DNA of 64,000 nucleotides from Thioploca sp. (GCA_012032555.1 JAAUSR010000016.1:18247-82246); one strand, 5' to 3'. Positions 1 to 11,830 are shown, counted from the stretch's first letter. The notes: generated by a model not told the origin, from the letters alone. Program-made: numbers and translations.

Positions 1-1
1 A

Positions 2-892
2 GATATCAAAGAAGTTGTCATGGTTGGTGGTACCACGCGGATGCCACGAGTCCGTGAAAAAGTAGGCGAATTCTTTCAACATGAACCGCATGTCGATATC
101 GATCCCGACAAAGTAGTTGCCATCGGTGCGGCAATTCAAGCCGATATTTTAGCTGGTAACAAACCGAACGATGATATGTTGTTGTTAGATGTCATTCCTT
201 TATCATTAGGAATTGAGACCATGGGAGGGTTAGTCGAAAAAATCATTCCACGTAATACGACGATTCCAGTTGCCCGTGCTCAAGATTTTACTACCTTCAA
301 AAATGGTCAAACGGCTATAGCAATTCAAGTTTTTCAAGGTGAACGTGAATTAGTAGTCGATTGTCGTTCTTTAGCTCGTTTTGAGTTGTGCGGCATTCCA
401 CCGATGGTTGCTGGTGCGGCTCGAATTCGAGTCACTTTTCAAATTGATGCTGATGGTTTACTCAGTGTCTCTGCCCAAGAAGAAACGAGTGGAGTTTATA
501 GTGAGATTACCGTAAAACCCTCTTATGGACTTCAGGACAGCGATATTGAACGGATGCTAAAAGATTCTTTAGAACATGCGCAAGAAGATATTGCGATGCG
601 TTACCTCCGTGAACAACAAGTCGAAGCCGATAGAGTAATTAACGCCCTGCGATCGGCTCTCAAAGCTGATGGCAAGAAATTACTCAAACAGAGTGAATTT
701 ATAGAAATTAGTATCACCTTAGAAGCCTTACTTAAAGTAAAGGAAGGAACGGATGCTCAAGCTATCAAACAAGGCATTGAGCGTCTAGATGAAGTCACAC
801 AAGAATTTGCTGCTCGGCGGATGGATGCTGCTATTCGTAAGGCAATGACCGGACAAAAAATTGATAAGTTTATGGAGAAGTCCTCTGAATGA
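2..892 (+). CDS. hscA: Fe-S assembly chaperone HscA (Hsp70 family), C-terminal part; 5' end lies outside the window
   Basis: Hsp70 motifs [41 protein letters not shown]; followed by fdx and iscX as in isc operons. Frame is open back to base 2. Confidence 0.95.
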   Translation, partial: DIKEVVMVGGTTRMPRVREKVGEFFQHEPHVDIDPDKVVAIGAAIQADILAGNKPNDDMLLLDVIPLSLGIETMGGLVEKIIPRNTTIPVARAQDFTTFKNGQTAIAIQVFQGERELVVDCRSLARFELCGIPPMVAGAARIRVTFQIDADGLLSVSAQEETSGVYSEITVKPSYGLQDSDIERMLKDSLEHAQEDIAMRYLREQQVEADRVINALRSALKADGKKLLKQSEFIEISITLEALLKVKEGTDAQAIKQGIERLDEVTQEFAARRMDAAIRKAMTGQKIDKFMEKSSE

Positions 893-1227
893 CACAGTTA
901 ACTTTCTTACCTCATGAAGAAATCTGTCCCCATGGTGCGGTAATTGAAGTTGAACCCGGAACAAGTATTTTAGAAGCCGCTTTAAATCATGGCATTGAAA
1001 TTGAGCATATCTGTGAAAAATCCTGTGCTTGCACTACTTGTCATGTCATTATTCGCCAAGGGTTTGATTCCTTAAATGAAGCTACTGAACAAGAAGAAGA
1101 TCTACTAGATAAAGCTTGGGGTTTAGAACCTGAATCTCGACTGAGTTGTCAAGCTAAAGTAGCTGATGAAAATTTAACTATAGCCATTCCGAAATATACT
1201 ATCAACCTAGTGAGAGAGTCGCATTAA
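889..1227 (+). CDS. fdx: 2Fe-2S ferredoxin of the ISC system
   Basis: [14 protein letters not shown] cysteine pattern, isc context, 4-nt overlap with hscA. Confidence 0.95.
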   Translation: MTQLTFLPHEEICPHGAVIEVEPGTSILEAALNHGIEIEHICEKSCACTTCHVIIRQGFDSLNEATEQEEDLLDKAWGLEPESRLSCQAKVADENLTIAIPKYTINLVRESH

Positions 1228-1427
1228 TGAGTATCAAGTGGATAGACACGCAAACTATTGCGATTCAGTTAGCAGAAAAATTTCCAGAAGTTGATCCACA
1301 ATATGTTAACTTCCTCGATTTACATCAATGGGTTTGTAAACTGGATGATTTCGATGATGATCCAAAACGTGGTGGAGAAAAAATTCTGGAAGCAATTCAA
1401 ATGGCTTGGATTGAAGAAGTGAGTTAA
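1227..1427 (+). CDS. iscX: Fe-S cluster assembly protein IscX
   Basis: 66 aa acidic protein; FxDLHxWVxxLxDFDDDP motif; directly after fdx. Confidence 0.93.
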   Translation: MSIKWIDTQTIAIQLAEKFPEVDPQYVNFLDLHQWVCKLDDFDDDPKRGGEKILEAIQMAWIEEVS

Positions 1428-1594
1428 TGATGTTAACTAAACCCAACCTATCTAGAAACCGACAGGTTATAATCTACTTCACTTAGGTAGAAAACTGCCG
1501 TTCTTTCTACCTCTAATCGAGAGAAGTGGTGGTTCAAAGTCGATACGCAACTTGAGAGTGTTAATAACTTTTTGAAACTTATTAACAGGTGATA

Positions 1595-1777
1595 TCAATT
1601 TTGCTTTCTGATCGTAGCTAGTATGATAGGTAACATTTCTTCACGTAACCACGGCCATAAATGTTTAACCGGCATAAAATCAGGACTATAGCTGGGGAGC
1701 CGCTGGATTTGGATCTCCAGTGGTTGATCGGCTGTGGTCAACCTTGAACTTCTAAGTACCCTTTCACTGCGGCTCAA
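1595..1777 (-). pseudogene. IS630-family transposase C-terminal fragment
   Basis: LPSYSPDFMPVKHLWPWLREE resembles the IS630 DDE C-terminal motif; only 60 aa. Confidence 0.7.
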
Positions 1778-1893
1778 GAGATTCAGAAGTTAACACCGCA
1801 ACAATATGCGGGACAGATTGATTTATTTTATGTCGATGAGTCTGGGTTTTCTCTGACTCCAAGGGTTCCTCTTTGTACACGACAAAAAATTTA
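1756..1893 (+). pseudogene. IS630-family transposase central fragment, opposite orientation
   Basis: Hand translation ...AQEIQKLTPQQYAGQIDLFYVDESGFSLTPRVP...; DESGFSLTP is an IS630 catalytic-region motif; no full ORF. Confidence 0.65.
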
Positions 1894-1902
1894 AATCGAT
1901 TT

Positions 1903-2014
1903 GGACTGACGCAGTTGAAATAGATAATTTAATTATTTCAATAATTTAATATTTTGCAGTGCAAAATCGCTGTTGAATAAAATCAATTAGTTATGAATTC
2001 AACTGCGTCAGTCC
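1903..2014. mobile_element. 112-bp MITE-like element with perfect 17-bp terminal inverted repeats
   Basis: GGACTGACGCAGTTGAA (1903-1919) and TTCAACTGCGTCAGTCC (1998-2014); AT-rich non-coding interior with palindrome ATTTTGCAGTGCAAAAT (1951-1967). Confidence 0.75.
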
Positions 2015-2399
2015 TATATATTTAAATATCAGTGCATTATAAAATAAAAATAGTACGAATAACAAATTGATATTTAAATTATTTTAATTTTGTTGGCATC
2101 GTACGAACTCAGTGCCTTCTTCTCTATTTTTTAGAAAATGCGGGTGAATGTGTGTTATCTTTGACTTGGCCAAATCGATTGGGAGCACTGATGAAATATC
2201 AGGGATAACCAACCGCTATTTTTGATTGCCATGCTAACCCCGTTAACATTTCGTGTATAATGAAATAAAACTTTTTCAAGTCAAAGGGATATTAGATATT
2301 AAATCTAGAATTAACTGTTGAATGAATCTCAACAAAAGTATAAAAAGTATAAATAGAGAATTTATTGAGCAACTCTCTAAAATGACTTAAAGGAAAATT

Positions 2400-3371
2400 A
2401 TGAAAACGATCCTTATCGTGGGTGGTGCAGGTTATATTGGTTCACACATGGTTAAAATGCTAATTAAGTTAGGCTATCACGTCGTGATTTTAGATAATCT
2501 GACTACTGGCTATCGTGATGCGGTTAGCGGAGGTGACTTTGTGTTTGGAGATACTGCTGATAAATTGAGCTTAGATCGCTTATTCAATGGTTATACCATT
2601 GCCGGTGTTATGCATTTTGCTTCATTTATTCAAGTGGGTGAATCTGTTCAGTATCCTAGTAAATATTATCAAAATAATGTAGCGGCTACCTTAAATTTAC
2701 TTGATGCGATGGTAGCTCATCATATACCCGCCTTAATTTTTTCTTCATCGGCGGCGATTTTTGGCGAACCGGCTTATACCCCCATTGATGAACAACATCC
2801 CAAACAGCCAATTAATCCTTATGGTTTATCCAAATGGATGATTGAACAAATTTTGGCTGATTATGATCAAGCTTATGGCTTAAAATCAGTTTGTTTACGT
2901 TATTTTAATGCGGCTGGTGCTGATCCAGAGGGACAATTGGGCGAACGTCATGAACCTGAAACGCATTTAATTCCTTTAATTCTACAAGCGGCTTCGGGAC
3001 GACGCCAAGCGATTACCGTGTTTGGACAAGATTACGATACCCCCGACGGCACTTGTATTCGTGATTATATTCATATTAACGATTTATGCCAAGCTCATCT
3101 ACTAGCGCTTGAATATTTATTTCAAGGTGGAAACAGTACAGCTTATAATCTAGGTAATGGTTCTGGTTTTTCAGTAACAGAGGTGATTGAAGTTGCTAAA
3201 CAAATCACTCATCAACCGATTACAGTGGTTATGGGAGAACGACGAGTTGGTGACCCAGCCCGTTTAGTCGCTGATTCTAAAAAAATTCAAACGCAATTAG
3301 GCTGGCAACCACAGTATGCGGATTTAGCTACAATTGTTACTCATGCTTGGCAGTGGGAAACTCGAACCTAG
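2400..3371 (+). CDS. galE: UDP-glucose 4-epimerase
   Basis: GGAGYIGSHMVKML Rossmann motif, YGLSKWMIEQ active site, GalE-type C-terminus. Confidence 0.95.
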   Translation: MKTILIVGGAGYIGSHMVKMLIKLGYHVVILDNLTTGYRDAVSGGDFVFGDTADKLSLDRLFNGYTIAGVMHFASFIQVGESVQYPSKYYQNNVAATLNLLDAMVAHHIPALIFSSSAAIFGEPAYTPIDEQHPKQPINPYGLSKWMIEQILADYDQAYGLKSVCLRYFNAAGADPEGQLGERHEPETHLIPLILQAASGRRQAITVFGQDYDTPDGTCIRDYIHINDLCQAHLLALEYLFQGGNSTAYNLGNGSGFSVTEVIEVAKQITHQPITVVMGERRVGDPARLVADSKKIQTQLGWQPQYADLATIVTHAWQWETRT

Positions 3372-3971
<600 letters not shown>

Positions 3972-4001
3972 TTTACAGTTATGGCTAGATTTGATTAGTG
4001 C

Positions 4002-4763
4002 TTACATTTGTTCTTGATAACTTTTATAGAGTGCCAAAACCTTTCTCACATAGCTTTTCGTTTCTTGATAAGGGGGGATCTGATTCCCATAACGAATAAC
4101 GGCGTTTTCGCCGGCATTATAACCGGCTAAAGCGAGATTTAAGTTATTATTAAACAATCGTAATAAGTAACGTAAATAGCGCGCCCCACCATAAACATTG
4201 GAAGAAGCATCGGTACGATCGCTAACGCCAAAACGTTTAGCAGTTGCGGGCATAAGCTGCATCAATCCTACCGCACCTTTAGGAGAAACTGCTTGTGGAT
4301 TATAAGCGGATTCAGTTTGAATAACAGCATGTAACAAAGCGGGTTCTAATTGTGTGTAACTGGCTGCTTCCTGAACTAAGGTCTGATAATCTTGGTATTT
4401 ATCATGGATACTGGGGGATGTCTCTATACCGGAATAAACGTTACCCGAGAAGGCGGGAATGTTGCTACCGCCTTGATAGATTAATCGATAACGTGAATCT
4501 TTAGGATTATCAGTGAGATGAATTGTACCTTGTGTATCAACAAAACGGTAAATTTTTACACTCCCAGTTAAGTTGGAAGTTGATTTGGGGTAAAGCTTAA
4601 CCGTAGTGCGATGATTGGGACGACTATCGGTATAATGCCGCACTCCATTGGTATCAATATAACTATAAATTTCACTACTGTGTGCCGGTAATGTCAGACT
4701 TTGAGCCAACACAATAATACCGAGTAAACAGAGCGGATCAAAAGTAAGTCTTTTCATTAACAC
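4002..4763 (-). CDS. Lytic transglycosylase (SLT domain) with N-terminal DUF4124-like repeats
   Basis: Signal peptide; IYSYIDTNGVRHYTDSRP; SLT motifs AVIQTESAYNPQAVSPKGAVGLMQLMPATAKRFGV and LALAGYNAGENAV. Confidence 0.92.
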   Translation of the reverse strand: MLMKRLTFDPLCLLGIIVLAQSLTLPAHSSEIYSYIDTNGVRHYTDSRPNHRTTVKLYPKSTSNLTGSVKIYRFVDTQGTIHLTDNPKDSRYRLIYQGGSNIPAFSGNVYSGIETSPSIHDKYQDYQTLVQEAASYTQLEPALLHAVIQTESAYNPQAVSPKGAVGLMQLMPATAKRFGVSDRTDASSNVYGGARYLRYLLRLFNNNLNLALAGYNAGENAVIRYGNQIPPYQETKSYVRKVLALYKSYQEQM

Positions 4764-5324
4764 TTCCTGTTGATAGGTTGCAATAAATTGCTCAATTTAT
4801 CTCATAAATGGTGGTTATCGATTACCCGATAGATTGTTTAAATAACTCGCTGGGATTTTCACTTCAATCGCTTTTAATTATCCCTACCCCAAATTATTAA
4901 CTTTAATAAAAACTTATCTAAACTATCTCAATAACCACTTTAAATTTTTACTACAAATTAAGACTTATTGCAAATTAATTTTTCACCAATTTATTACTCA
5001 CAATACCATTTATCATGCCAAATAACCGGTTACTTTAATGACAATTTAGTCCGGCAATCTTTAAGCCACTCGCTTGTAGCTGGTAGTTATTGAGTGACTG
5101 TTTTCGCTAGTACCAAAACTATGCCAACTGTTAGTTATATCTTAGGCGGTTTTACCAACAGCTTCTTAGTTGTGAGACGAAACCATCGGCTTTAGCAAGT
5201 GGTGGTTGACTTGATGGAGAATTATGGATGTCTTAATTTCTCCTTAAACCATCATGGTTAATCCGGCGAATCCTAATATTTCAGCCGCTGTGGTTAAAAT
5301 GGGATGAATCTAGGTTGGGATTGG

Positions 5325-6701
5325 TTATTTTAGCGGAAATTGAATTTGTACACATAAACCATTATTTCTATCTGGATTATTCAATAATTGAATATTTAGA
5401 TGATGTAATTGTGCAACGCGTTGTGCAATGGATAATCCTAAACCACTACCAGATTGATTATGATTATTACCTCGATAGAAACGTTCAAAAATACGTTTTT
5501 TTTGTTCTAGCGGAATACCGGGGCCAGTATCAATAATACATAAAGTTAAAAAGGCAGGTGAATCTTTAGTCAATGTAATCGTGACATGCCCACCGGGTGG
5601 CGTGTAATGAATCGCGTTATCAACCAGATTACGCATCATTAATTCGAGTGCTTCCCAATGGCCTCGAGTAATACTGATGTCTAGCTCAGTTTCCAAACCC
5701 AGATCAATGGCTTTATCCAAAGCTTGAGGAGTCAAATTAATAATAACGTGGTTAACTAATTCGTGTAGATCAATACAACCCGAAATAGGTAAAGTTTGCG
5801 TGGCTTCTATCCGTGCTAAATTTAAGAGTTGTTCAACGAGATGAGTAGCTCGATCTAAACCCATAATCATTTTTTGTAAGGCCTGTTGGCGTTGTTGAGA
5901 ATCTTTAGCGCGTTGAGCGACTTGTGCTTGAGTTTTAATAGCCGCTAAAGGAGTACGTAATTCATGAGCGGCATCGGCAGTAAAACGACGTTCATTTTCA
6001 AACGCATGATGTAGACGACTAAACAAGGCATTTAACGCATTAATTAATTCTCTAATTTCTAAAGGTACTTTGTTGATATCAATCTGTTGTAATTGTTCTG
6101 GACGACGGGCTGAAATTTCACTTGCCACTTGGTGCAATGGTTTTAGACTTTGTCCAATACTGAACCAAATGAGCATAGCTACTAGAGGTATAGATATTAA
6201 GAAAATACTGAGTGTGCTCGATATCACTTGATGAATTAATTCATTGCGAATATCATAACGCTCAGCCGTTTGTACCCAAAATTGCCCTTCTCGAAGGGTA
6301 AATACTCGCCATAATTGACCTTCTAGCGCTTGGTTGGTGTAATGCGTGTCATCTTCATTGGGTATAGAAAACAAAGGTGCAGTTGCTGAGCGGAAGAGGA
6401 ATTTCCCATCCCGAGAACGAACTAAAAAAGCTAATTTTTGTTCATAGCGATGCGCCGGTTGAAAAGTATCAACATCGAGAACGAAATGACGTTCTCTTTC
6501 TTCTGCTTCATCTTCCTGGTCTGCTATTTCATGCTTGATCAAGCCAAATAGAACTCTAGCGCTTTGAGCTAACTGAGCATCAAATAATTCTTCAACTTCA
6601 TGTTGAGTCTCAATATAGACCTGCCATGTCACCATAGCCCATAGGCTACCGATGACACCCACTAATAAGAAAAGTAACCGTTTACGAATAGATACCGTCA
6701 T
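5325..6701 (-). CDS. Two-component sensor histidine kinase (QseC/PmrB-like)
   Basis: Two TM segments, FTADAAHELRTPLAAIKTQAQVA H-box, NLVDNAIHYTPPGG N-box, DTGPGIP and GSGLGLSIA; paired with response regulator. Confidence 0.92.
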   Translation of the reverse strand: MTVSIRKRLLFLLVGVIGSLWAMVTWQVYIETQHEVEELFDAQLAQSARVLFGLIKHEIADQEDEAEERERHFVLDVDTFQPAHRYEQKLAFLVRSRDGKFLFRSATAPLFSIPNEDDTHYTNQALEGQLWRVFTLREGQFWVQTAERYDIRNELIHQVISSTLSIFLISIPLVAMLIWFSIGQSLKPLHQVASEISARRPEQLQQIDINKVPLEIRELINALNALFSRLHHAFENERRFTADAAHELRTPLAAIKTQAQVAQRAKDSQQRQQALQKMIMGLDRATHLVEQLLNLARIEATQTLPISGCIDLHELVNHVIINLTPQALDKAIDLGLETELDISITRGHWEALELMMRNLVDNAIHYTPPGGHVTITLTKDSPAFLTLCIIDTGPGIPLEQKKRIFERFYRGNNHNQSGSGLGLSIAQRVAQLHHLNIQLLNNPDRNNGLCVQIQFPLK

Positions 6702-7360
6702 GGTTGTTTTGGCACCATATAACCGACACCACGGATGGTGCGAATAAGGTCTTTCCCCAGTTTTTTGCGTAAGTGATGAATATGAACTTCTACTGCATTG
6801 CTTTCTATCAAATCATCCCATCCATATAAACTTTCTTCTAATTGTGTTCTAGAAAGCACTTTACCGACATTTTCTAATAGGGTTTGTAAAATTGCAAATT
6901 CACGGTGTGATAACACTATGGGTTGTTCAGCTTGGGTTAAAGTATGAGCCGCTGGATCCAAACATAAATTACCATACTCAATTTCAGAACGAACCCGTCC
7001 ATGTTGACGCCGAAGCAGTGCTCGCAGTCGTGCTGTTAATTCGTCGAGATCGAAAGGCTTAACTAAATAATCATCGGCACCGGCATCTAAACCCATCACT
7101 TTATCATTAACCGTATCACGTGCAGTCAAGATAAGTACCGGTAGTTTATCACCTCGTGCTCGTAGTGCTTGGAGTATTTTTAAACCATCTTTTTTCGGCA
7201 AACTTAAATCTAAAACCAGTGCATCATAAGTTTCTATTTGTAAGGCATGCTCCCCGGCTTCACCATCAGTCACCCAGTCCACTGCATAATTCGCTTGTAT
7301 TAAACCCACCTTAACCCCATCACCCAGGAGGGTATCATCTTCTATGAGTAATAACCGCAT
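6698..7360 (-). CDS. OmpR/QseB-like response regulator
   Basis: MRLLLIEDD, DALVLDLSLPKKDGL, KPFDLDEL, winged-helix TIRGVGYM; overlaps kinase by 4 nt. Confidence 0.94.
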   Translation of the reverse strand: MRLLLIEDDTLLGDGVKVGLIQANYAVDWVTDGEAGEHALQIETYDALVLDLSLPKKDGLKILQALRARGDKLPVLILTARDTVNDKVMGLDAGADDYLVKPFDLDELTARLRALLRRQHGRVRSEIEYGNLCLDPAAHTLTQAEQPIVLSHREFAILQTLLENVGKVLSRTQLEESLYGWDDLIESNAVEVHIHHLRKKLGKDLIRTIRGVGYMVPKQP

Positions 7361-7787
7361 CGTTGTTTTATTTACTATGTCCGGTGAGTTTTACGCACGG
7401 TTATAAATTGAAATGAGTTCAATGGGACCTAAATACCTTCTAGGTAATCTACTCATTTAAAATAGTCGGAAAAATTGTAAACCGTGTTTTCGGAAAGAAT
7501 CATTGGTTTCATAACAATCTCACTGGGCATGTTCTCTTAGTTGTGTTAAAGTATTTATCTGAATCAGCAAACGTAACCTCAATGCTATCAAGTTAAGAGC
7601 GAGTCAGTGAATTCAATGCCGCTAAATTAAGCCATAATTCCTACCCTTGTCAAAAATAATCTCAACTTAATAACCATTGTGGGTTCTCCTCGATGAACAG
7701 ACCGCCTATGTTGTGGCAATTGGCCATATCTCTTAGACAATCGCTCCATTATATTAATTATAATTATTTTTTTAGTGGGCTGTTGTT

Positions 7788-8417
7788 ATGGCTTACATAG
7801 TAAAAGAAATATTTTATAGTTTGCAAGGAGAAGGTTTACATACTGGACGTGCTGCGGTATTTTGTCGGTTTAGCGGCTGTAATCTGTGGTCAGGTCGTGA
7901 ATTAGATCGTGCTAGGGCTATCTGCTCATTTTGTGATACCGATTTTATCGGTGTTAATGGACTAAATGGCGGTAAATTTAATTCGGCTCAGGCATTGGTT
8001 GAACAAGTTGTTGCGCAATATTCCTTCCCAGGATGTCCTTACGTGGTTTGTACGGGTGGTGAACCGTTACTACAATTAGATACAACCTTAGTTGAAGCAT
8101 TTCATCAAGCGGGTTGGGAAGTTGCGGTTGAAACTAACGGGACTTTACCATTACCACCGGGAATAGATTGGGTTTGTGTCAGTCCCAAAGCGCATGCTCC
8201 CTTGGTGTTATCAAGTGGGGATGAACTAAAGCTAGTTTTTCCACAAGCCGATGCACTGCCGGAGAAATTTCAACAACTTAATTTTAAGTATTTTTTCTTA
8301 CAACCATTAGCAGATTTTCAACTGGCAGAAAATACTCGATTGGCAGTGCATTATTGTTTGGCGCATCCACAATGGCGTTTGAGTTTACAAACCCATAAAC
8401 TATTAAGAATTCCTTAA
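7788..8417 (+). CDS. queE: 7-carboxy-7-deazaguanine synthase, Cx14CxxC type
   Basis: EIFYSLQGEG.HTGRAAVFCRFSGCNLWSGRELDRARAICSFCDTDF radical-SAM spacing; CTGGEPLLQ. Confidence 0.93.
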   Translation: MAYIVKEIFYSLQGEGLHTGRAAVFCRFSGCNLWSGRELDRARAICSFCDTDFIGVNGLNGGKFNSAQALVEQVVAQYSFPGCPYVVCTGGEPLLQLDTTLVEAFHQAGWEVAVETNGTLPLPPGIDWVCVSPKAHAPLVLSSGDELKLVFPQADALPEKFQQLNFKYFFLQPLADFQLAENTRLAVHYCLAHPQWRLSLQTHKLLRIP

Positions 8418-8420
8418 ATC

Positions 8421-10481
8421 TTATTGTTCACTCAGAACCGTCATCGCAAAAGCTAAGTTAGAACGTTGCGTAAACAAAAGTTGGCTTAAATCAGCACCTT
8501 CTTTATTGTAGATGGCATAGAAACTATAATTACCGCCCATATTGGGTGGTACTTCAAATTCTAAAATGCGGTATTGTAATGACCTTTGCTCTAAAGATCG
8601 GCGGAAAGGTTGGGGTTCTGCTGAAAACGGTTGAAAAGGTGAACCCGTCATAAAATAAGTTTGTCCAGTAGAGGTTTCCACAGCGATCCATAAATCAACA
8701 CGTTGCAGCGAATCGTTAATTTGTAAATTTTCCATCAAATCCACTTTAAGAAATTCACCAACTTGATAGTGTTCTTTTAAGCCTACAAATTTCAGCGCCG
8801 CTTTAATATGATTACCAATGCTTATCCACTCAGTTGCTTCTAATTCATTGACGGTGACGGTTTGGATATTACTAGCCGTGAGTCCTTCACGATTAGTTAT
8901 GGTCAGAATAACGGTATGAATACCGGGTTTCGTTAAAGTCGTCGTCGCAACTTTACCAGAAAGATGTTGACCATTGATAGACCAATCATAATGATTAAAG
9001 TTATCGTCCTCAGTGATATCGCCTGAATTGCTGGCATCTAAAATCACGGTTAAGGGAGCAGCGCCTTGTCGGGGTGAAATGGTAAAAGCCGCTAACGGTG
9101 GACGACGTTTAGCGATAACCGTAACGGTCTGAGTTGCTTCTGCTGTTTGATTAAAGTTATCGGTAATTCGCAGAGTAATTTGATATTCTCCCGCTTGCGG
9201 AAAAAGTACACTGGAGGTAACACCTTCCTCAATGACGCAAGCATTACAGTTGCTATACCACTGATAATCAACAATCTTTTTGCCATTACTGGCGCAAGAG
9301 GTAAAAGCATCAAGGTTCACTTGTAGTGGATTAGTGCTACTCGGGGTCGCCACAAATTGAGCTAATAATGGTGATGAATTAACCGGTGCGGGTAAGGAAG
9401 ACCCTCTGAGAGGGAGAGTTTCAACTGGATGAGGTAGTGTTTTTTTGGGGATAGATCGATTTTCAGCAATCCTTATTTTGGTCTTGTCATTAGCTGAGTT
9501 GGTTTCATTTAATTCCATTGATACGCGTTCCAAATTGAGTTGTTCAATTAATTTTTCTAATATCGGCTCAACTCTATCATTAGCAACTGAACAAGTTCCC
9601 GCTTTTTCATGACCACTACCACCGTATTGCAACATTAATTCACCAATACTCGCGGTAGAGGAGCAATTAACAATAGAGCGACCCACCGCTAATATCGTTT
9701 GATTTTTTTTGTTGATTTTCAGTAGATGAATTGAGACATTACATTCAGGATACATCGCATAAATCATAAAGCGATTAGCCACCAAAATTTCTTTTTCACC
9801 AAGAAAATCAACGATCACGACTTGATGACAAACGATGGCATTTCTTTCAATTTGATGCATCGAAATTTTCTGGTGTTTAAAGTATGTGTCAACTCGCTCT
9901 TTAACATCGGGTAATTTTAGAATCTCATTAATGCTAAGTTTTTTACAATAATCAATTAACATCATCATTAAATTGTAATTGGAAATTCTAAATTCACTGA
10001 ATTGACCTAAACCACTACGTGGATCGAGTAAATAATTTAATAATACCCATCCTTGTGGATGTAAAATATCTTCACGGCTAAAATGACCTGAATCGGCTTT
10101 ATCTACTGCCACTAGCATTTCTTCACTGATGTTAGAGAAAGCTTCTTTACCACCATAATAGTTATAAATAACTCGAGCAGTCGAGGGTGCATTGGCGTCA
10201 ATAATATAATTAGCTGGACGTTCTTGATACCTTAAGGTTTCGCTATGATGATGATCGAAAATAAGATAAGCGCCCGGCACATAAGGTAAATTGGTAGTCA
10301 CATCATGAGCGGTAACATTGACTTTACCGTCTTGCATATCTTTAGGATTAACAAATAAAATTTCTTCTATTAGATTAATTTCTTTTAATAAAACAGCACA
10401 AACCAGTCCATCGAAATCATTACGAGTAATGAGGCGATACTTTTTTTTAGCTGGATTGTTAGGTAATACTTGTGCTGACAT
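8421..10481 (-). CDS. DHH-family phosphoesterase fused to two PKD-like domains
   Basis: N-term TRNDFDGLVCAVLL, FDHHHSE, GGSGHEKAGT (DHH/DHHA1); C-term half has PKD-like repeats (VDYQWYSNCNACVIEEGVTSSVLFPQAGEYQITLRITDN; PLTVILDASNSGDITEDDNFNHYDW...); no obvious signal peptide. Confidence 0.85.
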   Translation of the reverse strand: MSAQVLPNNPAKKKYRLITRNDFDGLVCAVLLKEINLIEEILFVNPKDMQDGKVNVTAHDVTTNLPYVPGAYLIFDHHHSETLRYQERPANYIIDANAPSTARVIYNYYGGKEAFSNISEEMLVAVDKADSGHFSREDILHPQGWVLLNYLLDPRSGLGQFSEFRISNYNLMMMLIDYCKKLSINEILKLPDVKERVDTYFKHQKISMHQIERNAIVCHQVVIVDFLGEKEILVANRFMIYAMYPECNVSIHLLKINKKNQTILAVGRSIVNCSSTASIGELMLQYGGSGHEKAGTCSVANDRVEPILEKLIEQLNLERVSMELNETNSANDKTKIRIAENRSIPKKTLPHPVETLPLRGSSLPAPVNSSPLLAQFVATPSSTNPLQVNLDAFTSCASNGKKIVDYQWYSNCNACVIEEGVTSSVLFPQAGEYQITLRITDNFNQTAEATQTVTVIAKRRPPLAAFTISPRQGAAPLTVILDASNSGDITEDDNFNHYDWSINGQHLSGKVATTTLTKPGIHTVILTITNREGLTASNIQTVTVNELEATEWISIGNHIKAALKFVGLKEHYQVGEFLKVDLMENLQINDSLQRVDLWIAVETSTGQTYFMTGSPFQPFSAEPQPFRRSLEQRSLQYRILEFEVPPNMGGNYSFYAIYNKEGADLSQLLFTQRSNLAFAMTVLSEQ

Positions 10482-10597
10482 GCTAACCTCCTGAGCAGTT
10501 AACAGTTATCAGTTATCTGTTGGTAAAAAATATCTCTTTGTTGCCATTTTGCTTTTTCCTTATGGTTAGGTCTTGGGAAAGCGGTTATTGTCTTAAT

Positions 10598-11830
10598 TTA
10601 ATAGCTACCGGATTTTTGATGGGGTAAATACCCATTCTGTTGATATTGTTGGATAATTATTTCAAGCAATTGTCCTGCCAATTCTGTCTTTGCAGCACAC
10701 GGTAATTCAATACCCCCTTCTGCCCACAGAACATTTAAAGCATTTTTCTCACTGTCAAAGCCAATTCCGGCTACGCCAACCCAATTAGCCGCTATCATAT
10801 TTAATTGTTTCTGTTGTAATTTCTCTCGAGCATATTCAAGCAGATTATCCGTTTCGGCTGCAAATCCGACCGTAAACGGTGGATGAGGTAAAGCCGCTAC
10901 TGTTGCCAGAATATCCGGGGTGCGTTCCAAAGTAATCTGCCAATCAGCATCATACTTTTTGATTTTATGACTGAATAGTTGACTGGGACGATAATCAGCA
11001 ACCGCAGCGGCTGCAATAAAAATATCTACGGTTGCAATCCGCGTCATGACTGCTGTTAACATATCTTGGGCACTATAAACTGAAATCAATTGAACACCGG
11101 CGACCGGTGGTAAAGCCACTGGACCACTGATCAAGGTCACTTGGGCCCCAGCCATTTTGGCCGATTGCGCTATAGCATATCCCATTCGTCCAGAACTGCG
11201 ATTGCTAATAAAACGAACCGGATCAATATCTTCACGAGTTGGCCCGGCAGTCACTAACACATGATATCCAGCTAGAAATTGAGTTTGAAATACTTCTTGC
11301 ACTTGATCAACTAATTCATTGGGTTCCAACAGACGTCCTTTGCCCACTTCACCACAAGCTTGGGAACCCGTGGCTGGACCAAAGAATTTTATACCATATT
11401 GTTGTAAGCGTTGGCAATTCTCTTGAGTTGCTGGTGCCTGCCACATGAATGAATTCATTGCGGGTGCCACCACAATCGGTGCATTGGTAGCTAGGCAGAC
11501 TGTACTTAATAAATCATCAGCATGACCGCCCGCTAATTTGGCTAAAAAATCGGCACTGGCTGGTGCAATGAGTACCATATCAGCCCAACGCGCTAATTCA
11601 ATGTGTTCCATCGCTGATTCTGTCACAGCGTCTAATAATTGGGTATAAACCGGTTGTCCAGAAATGGACTGCAAAGTTAATGGGGTAATAAACGCCGTAG
11701 CAGCAGCAGTCATAATGACTTGCACTTGTGCACCTTGTTCACGTAAACGACGGACTAAGTCAGCGCTTTTATAAGCCGCAATACTGCCGGTAATACCCAA
11801 TAAAATATGTTTATCTGTTAGTGTATTCAT
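10598..11830 (-). CDS. coaBC: Bifunctional phosphopantothenoylcysteine decarboxylase / phosphopantothenate-cysteine ligase
   Basis: [57 protein letters not shown]. Confidence 0.97.
   Translation of the reverse strand: MNTLTDKHILLGITGSIAAYKSADLVRRLREQGAQVQVIMTAAATAFITPLTLQSISGQPVYTQLLDAVTESAMEHIELARWADMVLIAPASADFLAKLAGGHADDLLSTVCLATNAPIVVAPAMNSFMWQAPATQENCQRLQQYGIKFFGPATGSQACGEVGKGRLLEPNELVDQVQEVFQTQFLAGYHVLVTAGPTREDIDPVRFISNRSSGRMGYAIAQSAKMAGAQVTLISGPVALPPVAGVQLISVYSAQDMLTAVMTRIATVDIFIAAAAVADYRPSQLFSHKIKKYDADWQITLERTPDILATVAALPHPPFTVGFAAETDNLLEYAREKLQQKQLNMIAANWVGVAGIGFDSEKNALNVLWAEGGIELPCAAKTELAGQLLEIIIQQYQQNGYLPHQKSGSY

Noticed and set aside
5315-5536. 73-aa plus-strand ORF
   Set aside because: Antisense to the well-supported histidine kinase gene; no recognisable motif. 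Same reasoning for the other small ORFs overlapping strong CDSs (for example 9092, 11239, 13188, 20747, 23426, 28004, 31294, 33946, 35016, 39682, 48518, 53123, 57801, 60801).
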